Notes: generated from the sequence alone by a model not told the origin. DNA of 8,566 nucleotides from an uncultured Campylobacter sp. (GCF_937890585.1 NZ_CALACG010000199.1:1-8566), one strand, 5' to 3'. Shown: positions 1 to 7,727, counted from the first letter of the stretch. Numbers and translations are program-made.

Positions 1-1
1 A

Positions 2-1177
2 CTTGCTAGAAGATATGATGAGAAAAATCTTGAAGAGATGTGCCTTAAATGGTTTGACTTTGTAAGCTCTTACGACACTGAATTTTTGGACTTTTTGAAA
101 TATTATGGCGTGAGAGACTTTGACGATCTAAGGACTATGAGCGCTGAGCTTGAGAAATTTCTCTCTCAAAAAAATGAAAACACAGAAGAAAACTCTTTAG
201 TTGAGCTTTTAAATTTTGCGCTTGAGCCTTCTATCACAAAGGAGCTTGGCGAAGAGCTTAGCAGCATTAGAAGCGTTTTAAAGCAAAATCCACAAAGCCT
301 AAATAGCAAAGAAATTCAAGATAAGATAAAGACCTTTGTTGATCGTAGGATAGAAGAGGATAGAAGCGAGATCATCGAAAAAGTGGGCTCGATAAATAAC
401 ATCTTGCAAAACATAGGCGATAGAATTTCTGACATCGCAGCTAGCTCAAAAAGTAGTTCGGCTAAGGCGCAAAGCATCAAAAACGACCTTAAAAGTGTAA
501 ATTTAAATGAAAATAGCATAGACCATGTAAAAAGTATGCTCATTGAGATCGCAGGTGCGCTTGAGATAGAGAGCAAGGAGCTTGGCCTTGAGATGAATAG
601 CAAGCAAGCGACTATTTCTGAGCTTCAAAACAGAGTCACAAGCTTAGAAAAAGAGCTTGAAGCTGCTAAGCTTGAGAGCAAAGAGGACTTTTTAACAAAA
701 GTCGCTACAAAGCGCGCATTGATGACTGAGATGCAGCGTATCGAAGAGGCTTATAAGCGCTACGGTACGGACTATTCTATCTGTTTTGTTGATATCGACT
801 TCTTTAAAAAGATAAATGACACTTACGGACATGAGGCTGGTGACGTGATACTCTCAGCCGTGGCTCAGGTGCTTAAGAAAAATGCTAGAAAAGTGGACTT
901 TGTTGGCAGATATGGTGGCGAGGAATTTGTCATTTTGCTACCAAGCACGAGCCTCAAAGATGGCGTGAGATTTGGCGAGAAGCTAAGAAGCATGATAGAA
1001 AATTTCAAATTTATCTATAAAAATGATCGCATTAGGGTAACTATTAGCTCTGGTGTGGCTACAAGAAGCGCAAATTTAAGCGACACTATGACACTTGAAG
1101 CGGCTGATAAGATGCTCTACTCTGCAAAAGAGGGCGGCAGAAACCAAGTCATGCCAAAGATAATCGAGGAAAAATGA
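2..1177 (+). CDS. Diguanylate cyclase with C-terminal GGDEF domain (5' partial)
   Basis: This protein probably makes the second messenger cyclic di-GMP from two GTP in the cytoplasm. The C-terminal part, about residues 218-375 counted from the ATG at 38, is a GGDEF domain. It opens with DFLTKVATKR, which matches the usual DxLTxxxNR start, then has FVDIDFFKKINDTYGH and the intact active-site loop GGEEF at residues 293-297. RKVD at 284-287 lies five residues before that loop and is a canonical product-inhibition I-site, so both catalysis and feedback inhibition look intact. The first ~200 residues are acidic and helical, with a likely coiled coil just before the domain, and match no sensor domain I recognise. 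No membrane segment is visible. The frame stays open from base 2 through the ATG at 38, and I see no ribosome binding site there, so the true start is probably outside the window. The stop overlaps folC by 4 bases. Confidence 0.9.
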   Translation, partial: LARRYDEKNLEEMCLKWFDFVSSYDTEFLDFLKYYGVRDFDDLRTMSAELEKFLSQKNENTEENSLVELLNFALEPSITKELGEELSSIRSVLKQNPQSLNSKEIQDKIKTFVDRRIEEDRSEIIEKVGSINNILQNIGDRISDIAASSKSSSAKAQSIKNDLKSVNLNENSIDHVKSMLIEIAGALEIESKELGLEMNSKQATISELQNRVTSLEKELEAAKLESKEDFLTKVATKRALMTEMQRIEEAYKRYGTDYSICFVDIDFFKKINDTYGHEAGDVILSAVAQVLKKNARKVDFVGRYGGEEFVILLPSTSLKDGVRFGEKLRSMIENFKFIYKNDRIRVTISSGVATRSANLSDTMTLEAADKMLYSAKEGGRNQVMPKIIEEK

Positions 1178-2376
1178 GTCTAGCGAAATTTCTTGACGGC
1201 AAACCGCTTTACTACAAAGAGATCGACTATGGCAGGATCATAAGGGCTTATGATACGATCAAAGGCCATCTAAAGCCTTTTAAGATAATCCACATCATCG
1301 GCACAAATGGCAAAGGTAGCACCGGCCGCTTTTTAGCGCAAATTTTAAGCCAAAATGGGGCAAAAGTAGGACACTATACAAGCCCACATATATTTAAATT
1401 TAACGAGCGATTTTGGCTAAATGGCGAGGTCGCTAGCGATGAAATTTTAGAGAGAGCTCATGAGCGTTTGCAAGCTCTTTTGAGTGATGAATACAAGATA
1501 AAAACGAGCTATTTTGAGTATATGACGCTGCTTTCTGCGGTGCTTTTTGAGGGTTGTGACTACTTTGTCTGCGAGGCTGGCATGGGCGGCGTGCTGGATG
1601 CGACAAATGTCTTTGAAAAAGAGCTAAGCATCTTTACTCCGATCGGCTTTGATCACACGGCGATATTAGGCAACAGCTTAGAAGAAATTTCACGCACCAA
1701 ATTTGAAGCCATGGGTGCAAGAGCGGTTTTGAGTAACGATATGAACGAGGCAAGTATCGCTATCGCAAAAGAGATCGCAAGCGAGAAAAAAGCGGTTTTA
1801 AGCTTTCCAAGAGAAATTTTGACCAAAGAGAATTTAAACGAGATCGCAAACTACGCAGATAAATTTAATCTACCAGAGTTTTTGCGCTCAAATTTAACTC
1901 TAGCCTACGCCGCGGCTAAAATTTTAGATAGAAGCATAGATATCAAAAAGCTTGGCGCTTTATCGCTTCGTGGTAGATGTGAAAAGATCGATTCAAATTT
2001 ATACGTTGATGTCGGTCACAACGAGCTTGGCGCAAAGGCTGTGGCTAAGAAATTTAGCCAAGAAGAGTTTAGTGGCAAGAAGCTTACTCTAGTTTACAAC
2101 TCATTTTTAGATAAAGATTTCAAAGCGGTCTTAGCAGCTCTAAAGCCAGTCGTTGAGAGCGTGCTGCTTTATCGCTACCACTGCGAGGGCAGGGAGCTTG
2201 GCGGAGAGCTCATAAACAAAGCGCTAAACGAGCTTGAAATTTCGCATAGAGAGTTTGAGTCAAGCGATATGAACGATATAAAAGAGGCAAAAAACGGCAA
2301 AATTTACCTAGCATTTGGCTCGTTTCACCTAGCCGAAGCCTTTTTAAAAGAGTACTATGCAAGCAAAGGTCTATGA
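1174..2376 (+). CDS. folC: Folylpolyglutamate synthase / dihydrofolate synthase
   Basis: FolC is a cytoplasmic ATP-dependent Mur-ligase-family enzyme. It adds glutamate to folates and, in most bacteria, also to dihydropteroate to make dihydrofolate. The 400-residue length is normal. Visible motifs are the P-loop GTNGKGST at residues 43-50, YTSPHIFKFNERFWLNG shortly after (substrate loop), CEAGMGGVLDATNVF (family GGRLDATN motif), GFDHTAILG followed by a conserved lysine in SRTKFEAM, and DVGHN in the C-terminal domain, where most relatives have DxAHN. The ATG at 1174 overlaps the preceding stop as ATGA, with GAGGA at 1166-1170 as a closely spaced ribosome binding site. The 3' end overlaps mfd by 20 bases. 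Bifunctionality is inferred from family and taxon, not shown by the sequence. All seven ATT isoleucine codons in this gene lie inside AAATTT. Confidence 0.93.
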   Translation: MSLAKFLDGKPLYYKEIDYGRIIRAYDTIKGHLKPFKIIHIIGTNGKGSTGRFLAQILSQNGAKVGHYTSPHIFKFNERFWLNGEVASDEILERAHERLQALLSDEYKIKTSYFEYMTLLSAVLFEGCDYFVCEAGMGGVLDATNVFEKELSIFTPIGFDHTAILGNSLEEISRTKFEAMGARAVLSNDMNEASIAIAKEIASEKKAVLSFPREILTKENLNEIANYADKFNLPEFLRSNLTLAYAAAKILDRSIDIKKLGALSLRGRCEKIDSNLYVDVGHNELGAKAVAKKFSQEEFSGKKLTLVYNSFLDKDFKAVLAALKPVVESVLLYRYHCEGRELGGELINKALNELEISHREFESSDMNDIKEAKNGKIYLAFGSFHLAEAFLKEYYASKGL

Positions 2377-5302
2377 GTATCTTTTAACGCACGCCCCACA
2401 AATTCTCATCTGTGAAGATGACAAAGAGGCGGCACTCTGCGCTGATGCGGCCAGTTTTGCTGGCTTTAACGCCTTTAAACTACCTGATTTTAGAGCTAAA
2501 AAAGGCGATGATCTAAGAAGCTTTAACGAAGAGCTTTTTGAAATTTCATCCGTTCTTAGCAAATACTATAAATTTGATGGCAAAAAGATCATCATAAGCC
2601 CATTTAGCACGCTTTTAAACCCACTTCCAACGCAAAAAAACCTAGAAAGCTCAACGATCAAGCTAAAAGATAATCTAAATTTAAACGAATTTGCTGACTT
2701 GCTCATACGCTTTGGCTACGAGTGCGTCGATATCGTTGAGAGCGTTGGTGAGTTTAGCATACGCGGCGAAGTCGTGGACATTTACGGTGTAAATATGGAT
2801 GATCCTGTTAGAATTTTGCTCTTTGGTGATGAGGTGGAGAGTATCAGAAACTATAACACCGCCACGCAGATAAGCAACAAAAATGAGCTAAGCGAAGCCG
2901 AGATCGTGCCATTTATCGCAAATCTTAGCAAAGATGAGTTTGAAAAAGTGAGCCAAAAGATCGAGGATATGCAAAGCGATGCCTTGATGAGTGATCTAAA
3001 TTCGCTTGGATTTTGGGCGATAGATAGCTTTAGCGACTACTTAAAAGAATTTGACTCAAAGCTTGTTAAAAAGATCGATTTTGAAATTTATGATGCGCCT
3101 GAGGAGAAATTTAAGGGCATTGAAATTTTGCCCGAGCCAAAGGTTTATAAAGACCTAGAAGTTACTTTAAATTTTGACTTTTTTGAGCTAAATAAGAGCA
3201 AAAATATAACCGTTCTTTCAAGAAACGAGGGGCTTTTTAAGGGCTATGAGCTTGACGGCTTTGCCAACGTAAAGCTTGAAATTTCGCCCCTTGTAGTAAA
3301 TTTAACCTCAAGCGACAAGATCGTAGTCTCACTAAATAAATTTGAGAAAAAAAGGCGAGTTAAACGCTCAAGCCTCGTGGTGGATGAGCTAAAAGTAAAT
3401 GACTATGTCGTGCATGAAGATTATGGTATAGGCAGGTTTTTAGGGCTTGAAAAGATCAAGGTTTTGGGTGCTACGAAGGAATTTGTGGTTATCGCCTACC
3501 AAAATGACGACAAGCTTCTTTTGCCAGTTGAGCATCTAAATTTGATAGATCGTTACATCGCGCAAAATGGCTCTATGGCAGTGCTTGATCGCCTTGGCAA
3601 GGCAAATTTTGCCAAGATAAAAGAGAAAGTTAGAGAAAAACTCTTTGCGATCGCCTCAAAGATCGTGGCGATGGCGGCAAAAAGGGAGCTGATCGCTGGT
3701 AAAATTTTACAAAAAGAGGATATCTCTTATCTAAATTTCGTCCAAGATGCTGGCTTTTCATACACGAGTGATCAGCAAAAGGCGGTAAATGATATAAAAG
3801 ATGAGCTAAAAAGCGGCAAGGTGATGGATAGGCTGCTTAGCGGAGATGTTGGCTTTGGCAAGACTGAAGTTGCGATGAACGCCATATTTACCTGCATAAA
3901 ATCAGGCTTTAGCGCATTTTTCTTCGTGCCAACGACACTACTTAGCTCGCAGCACTACAAGACGCTAAGCCAAAGATTTAGCAAATTTGGCATAAAGGTC
4001 TTTAGGCTGGATCGCTTCTCAAGTGCAAAAGAAAAGGCAAGCTTGCAAAAAGCGCTAAAAGAAAGTGAGCCCATAGTTTGCGTGGGTACGCATGCGCTTC
4101 TTGGCGTAAAGGCTGAAAATTTAGGGCTTATCGTCGTTGATGAAGAGCATAAATTTGGCGTTAAGCAAAAAGAGCAGCTAAAAGAAATTTCTCAGCACTC
4201 ACACATCTTAAGCATGAGCGCCACACCGATACCAAGAAGCCTAAATATGGCGCTTAGCAAGATAAAAACATATAGCATTTTAGCCACTCCGCCAAGCTCA
4301 AGGCTGGATGTGAGAACAAGCGTGAGAGAGTGGGACGAAAAGGTCGTCAAAGAGGCGATCATGCGTGAGCTAAGACGCGGCGGGCAGACCTTTTACATCC
4401 ACAACCACATCGCAGACATCGAGCAGACGGCAAATGATCTAAGGAAAATTTTGCCAAAGCTTAGAATTTTAATACTTCACTCAAAGGTAAATGCGAAAGT
4501 CACTGAAGATGAGATGATGAAATTTGAGCGAGGCGAGTATGACTTGCTACTTTGCACCAGCATCGTTGAAAGCGGCATCCACTTGCCAAATGCAAACACA
4601 ATAATCGTAGAAAATGCTAATAAATTTGGCATGGCTGACCTGCACCAGCTCCGCGGTCGCGTGGGTAGAAGCGACAAGCAGGCCTACTGCTACTTTTTGG
4701 TGGAAGATAAAAACGCCATTAGCAAAGACGCTCTAAAACGCCTTGTAGCACTTGAGGGCAACTCATTTTTGGGCGCTGGCTCGGTGCTAGCCTATCATGA
4801 CCTTGAGATAAGGGGTGGGGGTAACATCATCGGCGAGGCGCAAAGCGGTCACATCGAGGCTATCGGCTACTCGCTGTATCTAAAGATGCTAGAAGATGAG
4901 ATAAATAAGCTTCTTAATCAAGACTCTGCAAAGCTTGATAAGATCGATCTAAAACTTAGTGTGAGCGCCTTTTTAAATCAAGAATTTATAAGAGAAGATA
5001 GGCTAAGGCTTGAAATTTACAGGCGCCTTAGCAAGTGCAAAGAGGTGGGCGAGGTCTATGAGATACAAAGCGAGCTTGAGGATAGATTTGGCAAGATAGA
5101 TACATTTACAAAGCAGTTTTTAGACGTCATCATCATCAAAATTTTAGCCCTAAAAGCTGGCATAAAGACTATCTCAAACAGCGAGCAAAATATACTAATA
5201 ACAAAAAATGACGACGAGAAGATCAGGCTAAAGTCTCGCAGTAAGGATGACGACGATGTTTTGGCTGAAATTTTAGTCTATCTAAGAAAGGATAAGAGAT
5301 GA
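2357..5302 (+). CDS. mfd: Transcription-repair coupling factor Mfd
   Basis: Mfd is a DNA translocase that removes RNA polymerase stalled at lesions and recruits UvrA for nucleotide excision repair. Domain order: a UvrB-like N-terminal module with GEFSIRGEVVDIYG from residue 131; a CarD/RID-type RNA polymerase interaction domain at about 343-402 (NDYVVHEDYGIGRFLGLE, then LLLPVEHLNLIDRY); and a superfamily 2 helicase motor with Walker A GDVGFGKT at 496-503, DEEH at 595-598, SMSATPIPR from 619 and motif VI HQLRGRVGRSD from 763. The TRG-type segment DLEIRGGGNIIG starts at 815, and a C-terminal TRCF domain includes SAFLNQEFIREDRLRLEIYRR. At 981 residues it is shorter than the E. coli protein (about 1150), mainly before the motor. 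The ATG at 2357 lies inside folC, preceded by AAAGAG at 2347-2352. The stop overlaps the next gene as ATGA. Confidence 0.97.
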   Translation: MQAKVYEYLLTHAPQILICEDDKEAALCADAASFAGFNAFKLPDFRAKKGDDLRSFNEELFEISSVLSKYYKFDGKKIIISPFSTLLNPLPTQKNLESSTIKLKDNLNLNEFADLLIRFGYECVDIVESVGEFSIRGEVVDIYGVNMDDPVRILLFGDEVESIRNYNTATQISNKNELSEAEIVPFIANLSKDEFEKVSQKIEDMQSDALMSDLNSLGFWAIDSFSDYLKEFDSKLVKKIDFEIYDAPEEKFKGIEILPEPKVYKDLEVTLNFDFFELNKSKNITVLSRNEGLFKGYELDGFANVKLEISPLVVNLTSSDKIVVSLNKFEKKRRVKRSSLVVDELKVNDYVVHEDYGIGRFLGLEKIKVLGATKEFVVIAYQNDDKLLLPVEHLNLIDRYIAQNGSMAVLDRLGKANFAKIKEKVREKLFAIASKIVAMAAKRELIAGKILQKEDISYLNFVQDAGFSYTSDQQKAVNDIKDELKSGKVMDRLLSGDVGFGKTEVAMNAIFTCIKSGFSAFFFVPTTLLSSQHYKTLSQRFSKFGIKVFRLDRFSSAKEKASLQKALKESEPIVCVGTHALLGVKAENLGLIVVDEEHKFGVKQKEQLKEISQHSHILSMSATPIPRSLNMALSKIKTYSILATPPSSRLDVRTSVREWDEKVVKEAIMRELRRGGQTFYIHNHIADIEQTANDLRKILPKLRILILHSKVNAKVTEDEMMKFERGEYDLLLCTSIVESGIHLPNANTIIVENANKFGMADLHQLRGRVGRSDKQAYCYFLVEDKNAISKDALKRLVALEGNSFLGAGSVLAYHDLEIRGGGNIIGEAQSGHIEAIGYSLYLKMLEDEINKLLNQDSAKLDKIDLKLSVSAFLNQEFIREDRLRLEIYRRLSKCKEVGEVYEIQSELEDRFGKIDTFTKQFLDVIIIKILALKAGIKTISNSEQNILITKNDDEKIRLKSRSKDDDDVLAEILVYLRKDKR

Positions 5303-6063
5303 TAGATTGGGGCGTGAAGTACGCAGCGATATATAGAAGTACAAAAGGGATGTTAAAACCAGTTGAGGATATTGATTTTGTCGATATCGACTCACTTTAT
5401 GGACTGGAGAAACAAAAGGAAATTTTACTGCAAAACACACTAAATTTCATCGACGGCAAAGAGGCAAACCACGTGCTTCTTTGGGGTGAGAGAGGATGTG
5501 GCAAGTCAAGCCTTGTAAGGGCGGTATTTACGCAGTTTTATAAGATGGGACTTCGTATTATAGAGATCGGCTGCGAGGATCTAAAATACCTTGGCGACAT
5601 CATCGATGAGATCAGAAAAAGCGAGTTTAAATTTATCATTTTCTGCGATGACCTAAGCTTTGAAAATGGCAGCAATGAGTATAAATTTCTAAAGCCTATC
5701 ATGGACGGCTCTATCCAAAAACCGCCTAAAAACGTCCTTTTATACGCCACATCAAACCGCCGCCACCTAATAAGCGAGTTTAAAAGCGAAAATGAAAACT
5801 CGCAGTATATAGACGGCGAAATTCACTACAGCGACGCCACTCAGGAGAAAATTTCTCTCTCAGATCGCTTTGGTCTTTGGGTCAGCTTTTATCAAGGCAA
5901 CTATGACGAGTACCTAAAAATGGTCGATTTTTACTTCAAAGAGTACTCTGGCGACAAAGATGAGCTTCACACGCTTGCTAAAAATTTTGCCACGCTAAGA
6001 GCTAGTAGAAGTGGCAGGACGGCAAAGCAGTTTTATCTAACATTTAAAGAAAATTTAAAATGA
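5299..6063 (+). CDS. DUF815-family AAA-type ATP-binding protein
   Basis: This is a cytoplasmic P-loop ATPase of the DUF815 family (PF05673), whose biological role is not established as far as I know. The 254-residue protein has an N-terminal lead, Walker A GERGCGKSS at residues 63-71, a Walker B-like FIIFCDD at 112-118, a sensor-1-like LLYATSNRRHL, and the family signature LSDRFGLWVSFY whose arginine could act as an arginine finger. The C-terminal part contains ATLRASRSGRTAKQF, also typical of the family. It starts at an ATGA overlap with the mfd stop, and AAAGGA at 5287-5292 is a good ribosome binding site 6 bases upstream. It overlaps the glycosylase gene in the same way. A homologue lies beside mfd in C. 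jejuni as I recall (Cj1084c next to Cj1085c), so the pairing may be conserved. A link to repair is inference from context only. Confidence 0.88.
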   Translation: MIDWGVKYAAIYRSTKGMLKPVEDIDFVDIDSLYGLEKQKEILLQNTLNFIDGKEANHVLLWGERGCGKSSLVRAVFTQFYKMGLRIIEIGCEDLKYLGDIIDEIRKSEFKFIIFCDDLSFENGSNEYKFLKPIMDGSIQKPPKNVLLYATSNRRHLISEFKSENENSQYIDGEIHYSDATQEKISLSDRFGLWVSFYQGNYDEYLKMVDFYFKEYSGDKDELHTLAKNFATLRASRSGRTAKQFYLTFKENLK

Positions 6064-6728
6064 GATCAACTGATCTATTTTTAGCTCTGCTAAATCACAA
6101 AAGTAGAAATTTAGACGAGCTAAAATGGCCGGGCGAGGGCACTTTTGAGGTTATTTTGGGTGCTATTTTGGTGCAAAATACCAACTGGAAAAACGTAGAA
6201 AAAGCACTAGATAATCTAAAAAAAGCCAGCAAAGATAGCCTGCAAGCTATCTGCGCGCTTGAAAACAGCGAGCTTGCCACGCTCATAAAGCCAAGTGGTT
6301 TTTACAACACAAAGGCAAAACGGCTAAAAACGCTTTGTCTGGCTATAAAAAATGAATTTGAGAGCTTTGAAAATTTCAAAGAAAACGCAAGCCGCGAGTG
6401 GCTTATAAGTGTAAAGGGCGTTGGTGCAGAGACTTGCGACGCGATACTAGCATACGCCTGCGGCAAGCCATATATGGTCGTTGATGCCTATGCGCTTAGG
6501 ATAATGGCATATTTTGACTATAATTTCGAGTGTTACGACGAGGCGGCTGAGTGGTTTGGCTCGCTTGAGTATGATGAAATTTATAAATTTCTTGATAGTG
6601 ATAAATTTGATGAGATTGAGGTTTTAAAGGTCTATCATGCGCTTATTTTGGAGTTTTGCAAGGAAAATTTCAAAGGCAAAATTTTAAGCCAAAGCGGGCA
6701 AGAGGTGCTTGATAGCATTAAAGATTGA
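6060..6728 (+). CDS. magIII: MagIII-like 3-methyladenine DNA glycosylase (endonuclease III superfamily)
   Basis: This 222-residue protein is a helix-hairpin-helix DNA glycosylase, probably removing alkylated bases such as 3-methyladenine at the start of base excision repair. The hairpin is VKGVGAETCDAI at about 118-129, followed by the catalytic aspartate D142 in MVVDAYALR. The lysine that gives endonuclease III its lyase activity is replaced by E124, so the enzyme should be monofunctional. The C-terminal Cys-X6-Cys-X2-Cys-X5-Cys iron-sulfur motif is absent. Both traits, together with the LKWP motif at 21-24 and the C-terminal FCKENFKGK, resemble Helicobacter pylori MagIII, in which a C-terminal lysine is carbamylated. 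K201 or K205 is a candidate equivalent. It starts at an ATGA overlap with the DUF815 gene, has only a weak upstream purine run, and ends the packed operon. An unspecific annotation as endonuclease III domain protein is the alternative. Confidence 0.85.
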   Translation: MRSTDLFLALLNHKSRNLDELKWPGEGTFEVILGAILVQNTNWKNVEKALDNLKKASKDSLQAICALENSELATLIKPSGFYNTKAKRLKTLCLAIKNEFESFENFKENASREWLISVKGVGAETCDAILAYACGKPYMVVDAYALRIMAYFDYNFECYDEAAEWFGSLEYDEIYKFLDSDKFDEIEVLKVYHALILEFCKENFKGKILSQSGQEVLDSIKD

Positions 6729-6730
6729 AA

Positions 6731-6782
6731 TTTTATTTTAAATTTGGCGTAAATTAGGGCTTTTTATGTTTTATTTTAAATT
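6731..6782 (+). repeat. Pair of 14-base direct repeats upstream of cysK
   Basis: TTTTATTTTAAATT occurs exactly at 6731-6744 and 6769-6782, 38 bases apart start to start. Loosely similar sequence continues after each copy (GGCGTAAATTA and TGTGCTAAATTT). It could be a regulatory duplication or chance in an AT-rich region. Confidence 0.5.
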
Positions 6783-6789
6783 CTGTGCT

Positions 6790-6807
6790 AAATTTACGTA
6801 AAATTTA
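6790..6807. repeat. Inverted-repeat-like box with copies at 6898-6913 and 8461-8474
   Basis: AAATTTACGTAAAATTTA contains the 8-base palindrome TTACGTAA (6794-6801), flanked by AAATTT-like arms, and overlaps the best -10 candidate of cysK. A copy with one mismatch in 16 bases (AAATTTACGTGAAATT) lies at 6898-6913 inside cysK. TTACGTAAAATTTA recurs exactly at 8461-8474 near the end of the window. An operator role is inference. Confidence 0.4.
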
Positions 6808-6811
6808 TATT

Positions 6812-6819
6812 AGGAGAGG
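6812..6819 (+). promoter_or_regulatory. Strong ribosome binding site of cysK
   Basis: AGGAGAGG lies 2 bases before the ATG at 6822, and its AGGAG core (6812-6816) is 5 bases before it. It is one of the best Shine-Dalgarno matches in the window, consistent with high expression of cysteine synthase. It supports the ATG at 6822 as the start. Confidence 0.85.
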
Positions 6820-6821
6820 CA

Positions 6822-7727
6822 ATGATATACGACAATATCGTTAAAACGATCGGTAATACACCTATTGTAAAGATAAAAACAGGTGCTGACGAGGCTGAAA
6901 TTTACGTGAAATTAGAGTTTTTTAACCCAGGCGGCTCTGTAAAAGATAGGATCGCATTTAATATGATCACTAAAATGCTAGCTGATGGCACGCTAAAACA
7001 TGGCGACACTATCGTTGAGCCAACAAGCGGCAATACTGGTATCGGCGTAGCTATGTGCGGTGCTGCGCTTGGCTTTAAAGTGATCCTTTGCATGCCTGAG
7101 AGCATGAGCATAGAAAGGCGCAAGATCGTAGCTGCATATGGCGCTCAGCTTGAGCTCACCCCTGCAGCTGGTGGCATGAAAGCAGCGATCGCAAGAGCTA
7201 CCGAGCTAGCTGCCCAGCCAAATCACGTAATGCTAAGCCAGTTTGAAAACAAATACAACCCACAAGCTCACGAGCTAACAACAGCCGCTGAGATCATGGC
7301 TGACTTTAGCGAGCTAGACGCCTTTGTGGCGGGCGTTGGCACGGGTGGCACGATAAGTGGCGTGGCAAAGGTGCTAAAAGCAAAAGGATATAATACAAAG
7401 ATCGTTGCTGTTGAGCCTGAAGCATCACCTGTGCTAAGTGGCGGCAACGCTGGTCCTCATAAAATTCAAGGCATCGGAGCTGGTTTTGTGCCAAATACAA
7501 TGGATCTAAACCTAGTTAGCGAGATAGAAAAAGTGAGCAACGAGGACGCACTAAACGCAGCTAGAGCGGTCGCAAAGAGCGATGGCTTGATGCTTGGCAT
7601 AAGTGGCGGCGCATCTTATGTGGCTGCAAAAAGAGTGGCTAAAAAGCTTGGCGCTGGCAAAAAAGTGCTTTTCATAGCGCCAGATAATGGCGAGAGATAC
7701 CTAAGTACAGAGCTTTACGGAGCGTAA
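6822..7727 (+). CDS. cysK: Cysteine synthase (O-acetylserine sulfhydrylase)
   Basis: This cytoplasmic pyridoxal-phosphate enzyme makes L-cysteine and acetate from O-acetylserine and sulfide. The 301-residue length is typical. The cofactor lysine is K41 in [11 protein letters not shown]. The substrate loop PTSGNTGIG starts at P67, the phosphate-binding loop GTGGT is at 173-177, and [32 protein letters not shown] and the closing YLSTELYGA are all characteristic. Relatives in Campylobacter are sometimes named cysM. The CysK name is preferred here because of the adjacent cysE and the family motifs, but substrate preference between sulfide and thiosulfate cannot be read from sequence. It probably begins a cysteine operon with its own promoter. 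Unlike its neighbours, the gene has no AAATTT hexamer after base 6903, which may reflect codon use of a highly expressed gene. Confidence 0.95.
   Translation: MIYDNIVKTIGNTPIVKIKTGADEAEIYVKLEFFNPGGSVKDRIAFNMITKMLADGTLKHGDTIVEPTSGNTGIGVAMCGAALGFKVILCMPESMSIERRKIVAAYGAQLELTPAAGGMKAAIARATELAAQPNHVMLSQFENKYNPQAHELTTAAEIMADFSELDAFVAGVGTGGTISGVAKVLKAKGYNTKIVAVEPEASPVLSGGNAGPHKIQGIGAGFVPNTMDLNLVSEIEKVSNEDALNAARAVAKSDGLMLGISGGASYVAAKRVAKKLGAGKKVLFIAPDNGERYLSTELYGA

Larger units (their letters stand above)
6729..6821 (+). promoter_or_regulatory. Intergenic region with probable cysK promoter
   Basis: This 93-base AT-rich gap separates the repair operon from cysK. Epsilonproteobacterial housekeeping promoters usually show a TAnaAT-type -10 box, often without a clear -35 box but with upstream T-rich runs. 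Candidates here are CGTAAAAT (-10 at 6799-6804), GCTAAATT (6789-6794) and TAAATT (6777-6782). The two later boxes would give very short leaders. T-rich runs at 6731-6739 and 6761-6777 fit the upstream pattern. No GC-rich hairpin with a following T run is present, so read-through from the repair operon is possible. The choice among the boxes cannot be made from sequence alone. Confidence 0.55.

Noticed and set aside
316..603. Reverse-strand open frame of 95 codons inside the diguanylate cyclase gene
   Set aside because: It is a serine- and leucine-rich antisense shadow of the well-supported + strand gene, with no recognisable domain. Other reverse frames at 4477-4677, 6902-7123 and 8043-8279 were rejected for the same reason.
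3648..3655. GCGATCGC palindrome, also at about 7187
   Set aside because: Only two copies were noticed, both in coding sequence and explained by common GCG/ATC codons. GATC is frequent across the window, so no special site is needed.
4812..4821. G-rich tract (G4 T G5) as a phase-variable repeat
   Set aside because: It encodes the conserved RGGGN of the Mfd motor, is interrupted by a T, and is short compared with the long G tracts of Campylobacter contingency genes.
6728..6745. AAATTTTATTTTAAATTT as a terminator hairpin after the glycosylase gene
   Set aside because: The stem would be purely A-T, only six pairs long, with no GC core and no proper T run after it.
6806..6811. TATATT as the -10 box of cysK
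   Set aside because: Transcription would then begin within or after the ribosome binding site, which would remove it from the mRNA.
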